From Lachnospiraceae bacterium (GTDB lineage Bacteria > Bacillota > Clostridia > Lachnospirales > Lachnospiraceae): a DNA stretch of 64,000 nt. Below the pieces are notes generated by a model that was not told the DNA's origin, made no database searches, and saw only the letters and a program-made list of their open reading frames with translations. How positions within the stretch are numbered: the stretch's first letter is position 1; every line of letters starts with the position of its first letter. The stretch spans positions 26,624 through 90,623 of the forward strand of contig JAJQBS010000030.1 of NCBI GenBank assembly GCA_021203145.1, written 5' to 3'. The position numbers and the translations under genes are program-made. Of this stretch, positions 45,267 through 53,513 are shown piece after piece.

Positions 45267-45616
45267 CAGAATCCAAGCCCTCCAAGGCCGCCCATGCCGC
45301 CGGTAAGCTTCGACATCGCGGCTGCCGCCTCTTCCTCCGCCTTGCGGAGCGCCTCGTTGGTCGCCGCCACAATCAGATCTTCGAGCATCTCAATATCGTC
45401 CGGATCTACGACCTCCTCCGAGAGCTTTACCTTCGTCACTTCTCTTTTTCCGGTAACCGTCACTTCCACCGCACCGCCGCCTGCCGCCGCGGTAAACTCC
45501 TTCTCCTCCAGCGACTTCTGGCTCTCCTCCATCTGCCTCTGCATCTTCTGCGCCTGTTTCATCAGATTGCCCATATTTCCGGGCATTCCGCCCTGATAAC
45601 CGCCCCGTTTTGCCAT
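45266..45616 (-). CDS. YbaB/EbfC nucleoid-associated protein
   Basis: 116 residues. Conserved [29 protein letters not shown] and [21 protein letters not shown]. Binds DNA as a dimer. Usually follows dnaX and precedes recR; here dnaX is absent upstream, replaced by a 235-bp spacer with a palindrome copy, so it probably has its own promoter. AAGGAGAACGTT precedes the ATG. Confidence 0.93.
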   Translation of the reverse strand: MAKRGGYQGGMPGNMGNLMKQAQKMQRQMEESQKSLEEKEFTAAAGGGAVEVTVTGKREVTKVKLSEEVVDPDDIEMLEDLIVAATNEALRKAEEEAAAAMSKLTGGMGGLGGLGF

Positions 45617-45693
45617 AACGTTCTCCTTTTTCGGTTTACTTCATATTTTAGGTTTCATGAAATGATCGTGGGAAACACTTTCAGCCTTTCCCT

Positions 45694-45722
45694 GTTATAG
45701 TAAACGACTTTAATCGTTTTAC
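45694..45722 (-). promoter_or_regulatory. Promoter-proximal palindrome, copy 5
   Basis: Minus strand: GTAAAACGA, seven bases, CGTTTAC, TATAAC, 78 bp upstream of ybaB. Confidence 0.6.
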
Positions 45723-45851
45723 TTTAAAAGTTATCATTATTCTACTACAAATCCGGCTCCTTTACCACCATAAAATATCGTCAGCGGGACGATTTTAAAC
45801 GGAAGAAATGATCTGCTACATATCTGGCACAAAAGTGGCTGAAAAAATGGC

Positions 45852-47768
45852 CTACGACAGTTCCGCCGCATACAGCGCCGCGCCGAGCGCACCGCACAGC
45901 TGCGCCTTGTCGCTGATGATCAGCTTCGTCGCAAGCCGCTCCTCCAACGTCTTTACAAGACCCTTATTCTGTGCTACGCCCCCGGTCATCATGTAGGCTT
46001 CCGCGCCGCCGACTCGCTTCACGAGCGCAGCCGTCCTGGCGGCCACCGCTTTGTTCAGGCCATGGACGATATCGTCCGGTTTTTTATTCTGCGCGATCAG
46101 CGATACAACCTCTGACTCAGCAAACACGGTACACATGCTGGAGATCGTAATATCCTCATCATAGGCAAGCCCCGCCTTTCCGATCTCGTCCAGGCTCATC
46201 TCCATCGTGCGCGCCATCATCTCCAGAAAACGCCCGGTGCCCGCGGCGCATTTGTCGTTCATGACAAAATTTTTCACCGAGCCGTCCTCATGAAGCCGGA
46301 TAACCTTGCTGTCCTGCCCGCCGATGTCGACGACGGTCCGTACGCCCGGGTCGAGGAAATGTGCTCCCCGCGCGTGGCAGGTGATCTCTGTAATGCTCTT
46401 GTCGCCCACCTGGATTGCGGCGCGTCCATATCCGGTGGTCACCACCGCATCGATATCCTCCCGATCCAGATTTGCCTTCTGCAGTGCCTGCTCCAGAGCG
46501 CGCTCCGCGCCAATGGCCGCGCCAGCCCCGGTCGGCAGGATCATGCTCGAGACAATCTCTTTCCTCCTATTTAATATAACAACATCCGTGCTCGTCGAAC
46601 CGCTGTCGATCCCCGCGTAATAACCTTTTCCCATGTGTGGTTTTCCCCTTCCTGAATCCGTCCCCGATTTTGCCGCCGGGCCGACGTGGGACTGCGGGCG
46701 CTGGTTGCTCCCATCTCCCGAATGGCCAGGGCCGCCTTCTGCAGCCAAAATCGTTTCTGCAAGCTCTGGATTCAGCTCCAGACTCTCCGCGAATGCTTCC
46801 AGTCTGGTCAGCAGCTGTCCGCTGCTCTGCACGGTATAATCGGACTCGATTTTTAAAAGCGGCAAATCCGTGTGGGATCTGGCTTCGGCATATTCAAAGC
46901 TGTAGAAATCGCAGAATTTGACAGTATGATAAATCATCCCCTTCAAAGAGGGATCCTGAAAAAGTCTCCTGCGCCCGGTGACGTCCGTCATCCGCATACA
47001 GGGAATCTGCCCGAGAAGCTCACCCGCATACCAGTCCATGAGGGCATCGAAATGATTCTCGCTGAAGTCCTGCGGCTGATTCGCCTGTAGCTCCCCCACA
47101 CCGTTCGTCGGCCGATTTTCTAAGAGTTCTCCAGTACAATCCGTCGGCAGGTTTTCCGACGGTTCTCCTGCACGGGCCGCTGACAATTTATCTGCTATCT
47201 CCCCCGGATAAGTCCACGCCACGGAGCGATTGTATACACAGGTCTCATTTACCACCGGAAGCGGCATGGACGCCTGCGTCATCTCGAAAAGCTCCTCCCC
47301 CATCCGGGCGCCAAGCACAGCCAGGTGCGGCTCCTGTGTACGCTCCCTGGACACAAACGCCTTTCGAAACGCTTCAAAATCAAAGCTGCGCCCTTTGTAC
47401 ACGCCATATTTTTGTGCCAGATCCTTCAGCTGCGCCGCCACACGTTCACGGGCGCAGGCAAAGCGGCCAGAGCTCCCCGGATCATGAAGCACGTCCATCA
47501 TGTAGAGAAAATCCAGCTAGCCCATGTCCTCCAACAGGTCATATACACTGCGGATGGTATCGCAGCAGTTGACCAGCACCAGCTCCTTCACCTGCCCGGA
47601 AAGCACCGCTTCCAGCACGGATTTGCCAAAGCCGCAGATATTTGGATGAGCGATCTGATCTGCCTGGTCAAACCCCTCCGGCATGTTATTCAAAATTTCA
47701 CATTCGCCGCCGAAGGCAGTCAACAGCTCCAGCGGCGTATATTTGCATACATAATACGTTTTTTCCAA
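45852..47768 (-). pseudogene. 2-hydroxyacyl-CoA dehydratase activase family protein split by in-frame TAG
   Basis: A BadF/HgdC-type ATPase. An 83-codon frame (47768-47517; start MEKTYYVCKYTPLELL, with VNCCDTIRSVYDLL) ends in TAG, and the same frame continues for 554 codons. The downstream part has the ASKHA ATPase GIDSGSTSTDVV, DIGGQDSK, [4Fe-4S] cysteines in NDKCAAGTGRF and SSMCTVF, and MTGGVAQNKG. Such proteins activate radical dehydratases by ATP-driven electron transfer. About 47076-47180 encodes 12-residue repeats. The second half could restart at ATG 47501. It could be a pseudogene, a split gene or a readthrough case. Confidence 0.8.
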
Positions 47769-47788
47769 AATAATTCCCTCATCGAGCC

Positions 47789-47890
47789 GCTATCCCGGTT
47801 TCTCCGGCAAGGTGTCAGGCGAGCTATCCTGGTTCCTCCGGTCAGACGTCATGCGGGTTATCCCGGCTCCTCCGGCCAGACGTCAGGCAG
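47789..47890. repeat. 34-bp tandem repeat x3 between the activase and dehydratase genes
   Basis: Three 34-bp units with core TATCC-GG-T-CTCCGG. The array abuts the stop codon of the dehydratase-like gene, as the 34-bp array at 27964 does for the aminopeptidase. Confidence 0.85.
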
Positions 47891-47891
47891 G

Positions 47892-49241
47892 CTATTGTCC
47901 ACCCAGCATCTCCAGAAACGCCCCCAGCCGCGTGGATGTCTGCCCTTCGCCGCCATGGCTCCGGTCGCAGCCGTCCCCGTCCAGGATCAGCGTCGGGATC
48001 CCGGCCGCTTCAAACTTTTTCTTCGCGAGCTGGGAGCCGCCGAGCGTGTGCTTGCAGCCCCAGTGGTTGAACCAGACGACGCCGTCCGCCTTTGTCTCCT
48101 TCGCGTGGCGGATACCCGCGTCGATCCTCCGCGTGATGCTTCCATTCAGCGAATTATAGAGCAGCCGCATCGCCATCTCTTCATAGGGATCCTCCGAGTG
48201 ATGCTCCAGATTTGCAACCTGCGCCAGCTCGCAGCCGACAATCTGCGCGCTCTCCTTCAGTAAAAAGACATCCTTTACCGCCTGCGACCAGAAGGGGATC
48301 GTATGCATCCAGTAAATACGTTTCCCCCGCGCCGGCTCCGCCTTGTCCAGCTCTGCGAGAAGCTTCTCCGTGTACTCCTCTTCCTCTTCCGTCCCCAGCA
48401 GAATGTTATTCGTCATGCCGCAGTACATCGGCGATACCAGATCCTCCGGGATGTATTTGTCCACACGTTCCTTCTGGAAGCGATCATAATTCTCCAGGGT
48501 ACGCCTGCTTCGCGCAATGCGTCCTCGCAGGCTCTCTTCATCTATTTTTCTGCCTGTCTGTTCCTCCAGGAAGCATGCCAGATCCCGCAGCTGATCCGCC
48601 ACATATGCGACATCCGCATCAGTCCAAGGCGCAGGAGCCTCCATTTTATTTTCGCCCGGCGGCAGGTTGTGCCGGTCATCTTCTGAGCGCTTCACTTCCA
48701 CCCGGCACGCGGGTACGTCGATCGCAAAACACGGCACATCATACAGCGCCGCCAGCTCCCTGAATGTCAGAAGATTCGCGTCACAGGCCAGGCTCGTGTA
48801 CACAATACAGCGCGGCGCGGGAAGAAGCCCCTTTTGCGCCGCCCCGATAAACGTCTTGTGATAGCTGCACAGGGTCTCCGATATACCGCAGTCCTCCGCC
48901 GTCTGCAGAAACGCCCGCTCTGCCTTTGATGCCGCCAGATAGCAGGAGAAGGCCTCTACATTGTAGGGGGAAAGCCCCGCCTCCTGCATCAGCTCGCAGG
49001 GCGTAAAAACGCTGACCAGAACACTGTTCTTTGCATCCTTCAATGGTTTCAGCATTGTATCCATCATCAAATGCGCCAGATACTGGTCAGCCCAAAGCAG
49101 CTTCTTATCCGGGGCAAAGCGATACTTCAGGTTCTGCGCCTGCCAGCCGGTCTTCAGAAGCGCCCGTGCCCGCCCCGGATTTGTATCGCTTAATTGTTCC
49201 ACATAGTGGCCAAATGTTTCAATAATCTGCAAATTTTTCAT
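47892..49241 (-). CDS. 2-hydroxyacyl-CoA dehydratase D-component-like protein (HgdB-like)
   Basis: 449 residues of the HGD-D family. Family landmarks: SVFTPCELMQEAGLSPYNVEAFSCYL, YTSLACDANLLTFREL, and ADGVVWFNHWGCKHTLGGSQLAKK, with Cys residues that can bind an Fe-S cluster. It probably partners the activase encoded downstream; the natural substrate is unknown, and many clostridial pairs of this type lack assigned function. ATG at 49241 follows GGAAACAGGAAGG; an upstream ATG is possible. Stop TAG. Confidence 0.85.
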   Translation of the reverse strand: MKNLQIIETFGHYVEQLSDTNPGRARALLKTGWQAQNLKYRFAPDKKLLWADQYLAHLMMDTMLKPLKDAKNSVLVSVFTPCELMQEAGLSPYNVEAFSCYLAASKAERAFLQTAEDCGISETLCSYHKTFIGAAQKGLLPAPRCIVYTSLACDANLLTFRELAALYDVPCFAIDVPACRVEVKRSEDDRHNLPPGENKMEAPAPWTDADVAYVADQLRDLACFLEEQTGRKIDEESLRGRIARSRRTLENYDRFQKERVDKYIPEDLVSPMYCGMTNNILLGTEEEEEYTEKLLAELDKAEPARGKRIYWMHTIPFWSQAVKDVFLLKESAQIVGCELAQVANLEHHSEDPYEEMAMRLLYNSLNGSITRRIDAGIRHAKETKADGVVWFNHWGCKHTLGGSQLAKKKFEAAGIPTLILDGDGCDRSHGGEGQTSTRLGAFLEMLGGQ

Positions 49242-49341
49242 CCTTCCTGTTTCCGGCAGGCTCAGGAACTGCCGCAAAATAACATACCCAGATTATGCCG
49301 GACAGCGTGTGAAGCACATGCCATAAAAACGTATGCGCAGC

Positions 49342-49422
49342 GGGCTGCTTCGAGGTTTTTATAATCTGTGCTTCGTGCGTCAGGCGGTTCAAAATGGGTA
49401 AGTAATTCGCGACAGTTCCTTA
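49342..49422 (+). repeat. 80-bp dispersed intergenic repeat, copy 3
   Basis: Aligns with 19736-19817 in the same orientation. It is followed at 49430-49455 by GCCCGGCACATA, a fragment resembling the terminator-adjacent repeats near 60075 and 63030. No gene in 49242-49482. Confidence 0.6.
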
Positions 49423-49482
49423 GATCGAGCCCGGGCTCTGCCCGGCACATATAATACTACAACAATCTCCCGTCTGATTTCA

Positions 49483-49908
49483 TCAGATCACATAAGAATT
49501 CGCTTTCGCCATCTGCCATTGCAGCAGGTCTTCCAGCGTAATATGATCCACCACCTGGCAGATGGCATCGTTCAGCCGGTCCCAGAGGATCGACGTCGCA
49601 CTGTCCGCCTCTCCGTCGGAACCGTCCTGGGCGTATTCCACGGGGGTGAGGCTGCCCTCTGTGAGCCGCAGAATCATGCCGGCAGTATATTCGGACGGCC
49701 GGTACGCAAGGACATAGCCTCCCTGCGGGCCGCGGATGCTGCGCACATAGCCGGCCTTGTTCAAAATAGATATGATCTGCTCCAGATATTTTTCCGAAAT
49801 ATTCTGTCTGCGGGCCGCGTCCTTCAGCCTTACCGGCTCTCCTGAATTATTAATCGCCAGATCCAGCATCAGGCGCATGGCATATCGCCCTCTTGTCGAA
49901 ATTCTCAT
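49483..49908 (-). CDS. Rrf2 family transcriptional regulator (CymR-like)
   Basis: 141 residues. Winged helix start MRISTRGRYAMRLMLDLA, recognition region NISEKYLEQIISILNKAGYVRSIRGPQGGY. The three-Cys cluster of IscR is absent (one Cys near the C-terminus), which fits CymR more than IscR. It lies 108 bp downstream of cysK on the same strand; in Bacillus, CymR represses cysteine genes in complex with CysK. So a cysteine-responsive repressor is likely. Confidence 0.85.
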   Translation of the reverse strand: MRISTRGRYAMRLMLDLAINNSGEPVRLKDAARRQNISEKYLEQIISILNKAGYVRSIRGPQGGYVLAYRPSEYTAGMILRLTEGSLTPVEYAQDGSDGEADSATSILWDRLNDAICQVVDHITLEDLLQWQMAKANSYVI

Positions 49909-50016
49909 CTTTTTATTCCATTCCTGATTTTGTAAAAATGCAGAACAGCATGGCTCACTTTTCTGTAATGCTCTCTGATGATAAAAAGAGCATGATTCTC
50001 CCTGTACGATTCTATT

Positions 50017-50952
50017 TTACTTTCCATCAAACAGCGGCGTCGAGAAATAGCGGTCTCCGCCATCCGGAAGAAGAGCAACGATCACCTTGCCCTTATTCTC
50101 TGTTCTCTTCGCGAGCGATACCGCCGCATGCAGCGCCGCACCTGAGGAGATGCCGGTCAGGATGCCTTCCGCCTTTCCAAAAGCCTTCGCCATCTCGAAC
50201 GCATCCGCGTTCTCAATCGGGATCACTTCGTCATAAATATTCGTATTTAATGTCTCCGGCACAAATCCGGCGCCGATGCCCTGGAGCTTGTGCGCGCCCG
50301 CCCTGCCGCCGGAAAGCACTGCCGATGTCGCCGGCTCTACCGCCACGATCTGTATCGCCGGATTCTGTGACTTCAGATACTCGCCGACTCCGGTGAGTGT
50401 CCCGCCGGTGCCGACTCCCGCCACAAAAATATCGACCTTCCCGTCCGTATCATCCCAGATCTCCGGTCCGGTCGAACGGCGATGCTCTGCCGGGTTCGCC
50501 GGATTTTCAAACTGCCCCGGGATAAAGCTGCCTTCGATCTCCTCCGCCAGCTGCCTGGCCTTCTCAATCGCGCCTTTCATGCCCTTTAATCCGTCTGTCA
50601 GCACTACTTCCGCACCGTACGCTTTCAAAATGTTCCGGCGCTCCACGCTCATCGTCTCCGGCATGGTCAGGATTACGCGGTAGCCCTTTGCCGCCGCGAT
50701 CGCGGCCAGTCCGATGCCGGTATTTCCCGACGTCGGCTCAATAATCGTGCTGCCCTCCCGCAGCTGCCCTTTCGCTTCGGCATCCTCGATCATGGATTTT
50801 GCAATCCGGTCTTTCGAACTGCCGGACGGATTCAGGTACTCCAGCTTCACCAGCAAAGTGGCGTCAAGATCATTTTCCTTCGAAAACCGCTCCGGCTTCA
50901 GAAGCGGCGTACCTCCGATCAGGTCTGCTATGTTGTTGTAAATTCTGCTCAT
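50017..50952 (-). CDS. cysK: Cysteine synthase A (O-acetylserine sulfhydrylase)
   Basis: 311 residues. PLP Lys in [15 protein letters not shown] (about 42), substrate loop [12 protein letters not shown], and [15 protein letters not shown] for the phosphate. Converts O-acetylserine and sulfide to cysteine. The ATG at 50952 ([18 protein letters not shown]) has GGGGAAT upstream; the longer frame is the leader. With the Rrf2 gene it forms a likely cysteine regulon unit. Confidence 0.94.
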   Translation of the reverse strand: MSRIYNNIADLIGGTPLLKPERFSKENDLDATLLVKLEYLNPSGSSKDRIAKSMIEDAEAKGQLREGSTIIEPTSGNTGIGLAAIAAAKGYRVILTMPETMSVERRNILKAYGAEVVLTDGLKGMKGAIEKARQLAEEIEGSFIPGQFENPANPAEHRRSTGPEIWDDTDGKVDIFVAGVGTGGTLTGVGEYLKSQNPAIQIVAVEPATSAVLSGGRAGAHKLQGIGAGFVPETLNTNIYDEVIPIENADAFEMAKAFGKAEGILTGISSGAALHAAVSLAKRTENKGKVIVALLPDGGDRYFSTPLFDGK

Positions 50953-50998
50953 TTTATTGATTCCCCACTTATCAGACAGGTTTACTTGATATGTCAAA

Positions 50999-51027
50999 AG
51001 ATTACAACCTTCAAATGGTTTTGTCAA
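50999..51027 (-). promoter_or_regulatory. Sigma-A promoter of cysK
   Basis: Minus strand TTGACA (51022-51027), 17-bp spacer, TAATCT (50999-51004), about 45 bp before the ATG. No riboswitch recognised. Confidence 0.7.
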
Positions 51028-51044
51028 CCGTATTTTATTCAATC

Positions 51045-51719
51045 TTATTCGGTGTGCAGCTCCCCGTCAATGATCCGCACGATACGCTTTGCATTCTCGG
51101 CCACGCCGAGGTCGTGCGTGATCATCACGATCGTATTCCCCATCTCATTCAGACGGCGGAACAGCTTCAGCACTTCCTTACCGCTGCCCTGATCGAGCGC
51201 GCCAGTCGGCTCGTCAGCCAGAAGGATCGCCGGCTCCCCGACAAGTGCCCGGGCGATCGCGACACGCTGCTGCTGCCCGCCGGACAGTTCGCGCGGTTTA
51301 TGGTGAACACGATCTGTAAGGCCGAGCATCTCAATGATTCCCTCGCTTTCTTCCTCCGCCTCGTCCAGTGTCATGCCGCGCATCAGCAGGGGCATAACGA
51401 TATTCTGTACCACGTTGTAGGTCGGAATCAGATGATATTTCTGGAAAATAAATCCGATCTTTTCATTTCGAATCTGCGTCAGCTGTTTTTCCCTGGCCTT
51501 GTGTACCTCGATGCCGTCCAGCACATAGGTGCCGCCGTCGGAGTGATCCATGCACCCGATGATATTCATCAGCGTACTTTTTCCGGATCCGGACGGACCT
51601 AAAATCGCCAGAAACTCTCCCTCCTCCACGTCAAGGGATACGCTCTTCAGCGCGTGAAGCTGCGAGTTGCCGATCTGGTAAAACTTATCAATATCGCGCA
51701 TTTCTATTATATGACCCAT
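51045..51719 (-). CDS. ABC transporter ATP-binding protein (MacB/LolD type)
   Basis: 224 residues. Walker [10 protein letters not shown] (about 36-44), Q-loop FQKYHLIP, signature LSGGQQQR, Walker [14 protein letters not shown] and H-loop THD. The pattern is that of ATPases pairing with MacB/FtsX-like permeases. It is the last gene of the five-gene operon 59745-51045. GAGAGG is 7 bases before ATG 51719; an ATG three bases earlier is also possible. Confidence 0.93.
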   Translation of the reverse strand: MGHIIEMRDIDKFYQIGNSQLHALKSVSLDVEEGEFLAILGPSGSGKSTLMNIIGCMDHSDGGTYVLDGIEVHKAREKQLTQIRNEKIGFIFQKYHLIPTYNVVQNIVMPLLMRGMTLDEAEEESEGIIEMLGLTDRVHHKPRELSGGQQQRVAIARALVGEPAILLADEPTGALDQGSGKEVLKLFRRLNEMGNTIVMITHDLGVAENAKRIVRIIDGELHTE

Positions 51720-51734
51720 CATTCTGCCTCTCAA

Positions 51735-53465
51735 TTATTCCGTACTCACAAGCCACATCTTCGTGATAACTTCGTTCCCGTCGTCGTCTGTCTCAAACAG
51801 TACTTCCAGCGTATCTCCCGCCTGCAGAATAGAAAATGTCTTTTCCTTGCCGCTTGTGGTATAAACAACCACGCCGACCGGAAGGTATACCGTAACCGAC
51901 TCATCCTCCTCGGTGCCGCTGATCAGATCGGAAATATCAGCTTCGCCACTCATGACACCCTGAATGTCGCTCATATCCACATCTCCGCTGCCAAACGCCT
52001 CAGCGATACTGCTCACATCAATGTCCCCGCTGCTAAATGCCTCGGCAATGCTGCTTACATCCATATCTCCCATGCTCATGCCGCCGCCCATGCCGGAATC
52101 CCGGTTTCCTCTGCCTTCGAAGGATTCCCGGCCGGAGGAATCTCCGCTTTCTTCCAAAGAAGCACTGTCGCCATCTCCGGTTTCGGCCTCCGTTTCGCCT
52201 TCTTCGTTTTCGTTCGCACTTATTTCAGCTCCAGCCTCACCGATTTCTTCAATGCTGCTTTCACCTGTATCGGTTTCTCTTTCACCGATTTCATCCTGAG
52301 AAATCTCAGACTCAACGCTCCCATCGGCTGTGCTTTCCGTTTCTGTTTCGCCGTTTCCTTCTTCACTGATCTCGCTTTCCGCTTCTGCTTCGGCGCTTCC
52401 GTCTTCGCCGATCTCGCTTTCCGCTTCTGCTTCGCCGCTTCCATCTTCACCGGTTTCGCTCTGGTCGCCGTCATCAGAGCCGCCAAAAAAGCCACTCATA
52501 TCAGGCATATCGCCGCCTGAGAAGCTGCCAAAATCAAAATCGCTCAGATCAAGATCACTGATGTCAATGTCGCTCAGATCAATATCTCCCATATCGGGCA
52601 TGCCGCCGGAATCTGAATCCATATCACTCCGTTCGGGCATTTCGCCGTCTCCGCCAGACCCGGCTTCTGACTCATCGTCTCCATCTCCTGCCGTTATCTC
52701 TGTTTCGCCCGACGCTTCCTCTATGGCTGCTGTCTCCGTTTTATCTGAAGCTTCCTCTTCGGCGTTGCGCTCCGCCCTGTCCGAACGATCTTCTCCTGCC
52801 GCCATCTCTGTTTCGCCCGAAATTTCGGATTCGGTTTCTTCCTCGGTCTCCCCCAAAGCTTCCGTCTCTTCTTCCAGCGTTGAGCGGTCCCCATCGGCAG
52901 GCTCTATCTCCTCTCCGAGAGATGATTTCCCATCCGGTGCCTCTTCCCCGGCAGCATTCGTGTCCTCTGATTCGCCTTCTACCTCGGAAGCAGACGCTTC
53001 TTCCGATTCGCCTTCCTCCTTAGACACCGGCGCTTCCTCCGATCCACTCTCATCCTCAGACACCGGCGCTTCTTCTGATTCATTCTCATCCTCAGACACT
53101 GGCGTTTCTTCCGATTCATTCTCATCCTCAGACACCGCTGCATCGTCTGATTCACTTTCGCCCTCAGATACGGCCTCAGACTCTTCCTCCGATTCCGATT
53201 CTGTCTCCGTCTCTTCCTCGGTCTCCTCAATGTAGGTCAGCTCATTGCCCGTGATTGACACGACCTGGATCGTCGCCTTTCGCTGGCCGTCTGCCAGCTC
53301 GGTCTCCGTCTCGGAGCTGCTGATGCCAAGCTTCTCGCTCACCGTGCTCGTCACAGTTCCCGCCGCTTCTCCCACGGTTTCCGCCACTGTATTCACATTT
53401 TCGCAGCCTGTCAGCGACACAGTCATCGCCGCCGCCAGAAGCAGACATATCTGTTTTCTCTTCAT
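51735..53465 (-). CDS. Acidic repeat-rich lipoprotein of the efflux operon
   Basis: About 576 residues. Lipoprotein signal peptide with lipobox LTGC (Cys at about 18). The mature part is mostly Glu/Ser/Asp low complexity, with 12-residue VSEDENESEEAP-type repeats (about 53000-53145), an Asp/Ser region (DLSDIDISDLDLSDFDFG) and SIAEAF-SGD-DVSS repeats. A small folded C-terminal domain (VVVYTTSGKEKTFSILQAGDTLEVLFETDD) ends it. It sits between permease and ATPase genes. Role unknown; possibly an extracellular substrate or cation binder. Confidence 0.75.
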   Translation of the reverse strand: MKRKQICLLLAAAMTVSLTGCENVNTVAETVGEAAGTVTSTVSEKLGISSSETETELADGQRKATIQVVSITGNELTYIEETEEETETESESEEESEAVSEGESESDDAAVSEDENESEETPVSEDENESEEAPVSEDESGSEEAPVSKEEGESEEASASEVEGESEDTNAAGEEAPDGKSSLGEEIEPADGDRSTLEEETEALGETEEETESEISGETEMAAGEDRSDRAERNAEEEASDKTETAAIEEASGETEITAGDGDDESEAGSGGDGEMPERSDMDSDSGGMPDMGDIDLSDIDISDLDLSDFDFGSFSGGDMPDMSGFFGGSDDGDQSETGEDGSGEAEAESEIGEDGSAEAEAESEISEEGNGETETESTADGSVESEISQDEIGERETDTGESSIEEIGEAGAEISANENEEGETEAETGDGDSASLEESGDSSGRESFEGRGNRDSGMGGGMSMGDMDVSSIAEAFSSGDIDVSSIAEAFGSGDVDMSDIQGVMSGEADISDLISGTEEDESVTVYLPVGVVVYTTSGKEKTFSILQAGDTLEVLFETDDDGNEVITKMWLVSTE

Positions 53466-53513
53466 CATTTTGCCTCTTTTCCAAATAGCCATTCTGATTT
53501 TGTAAGAGTTGAA

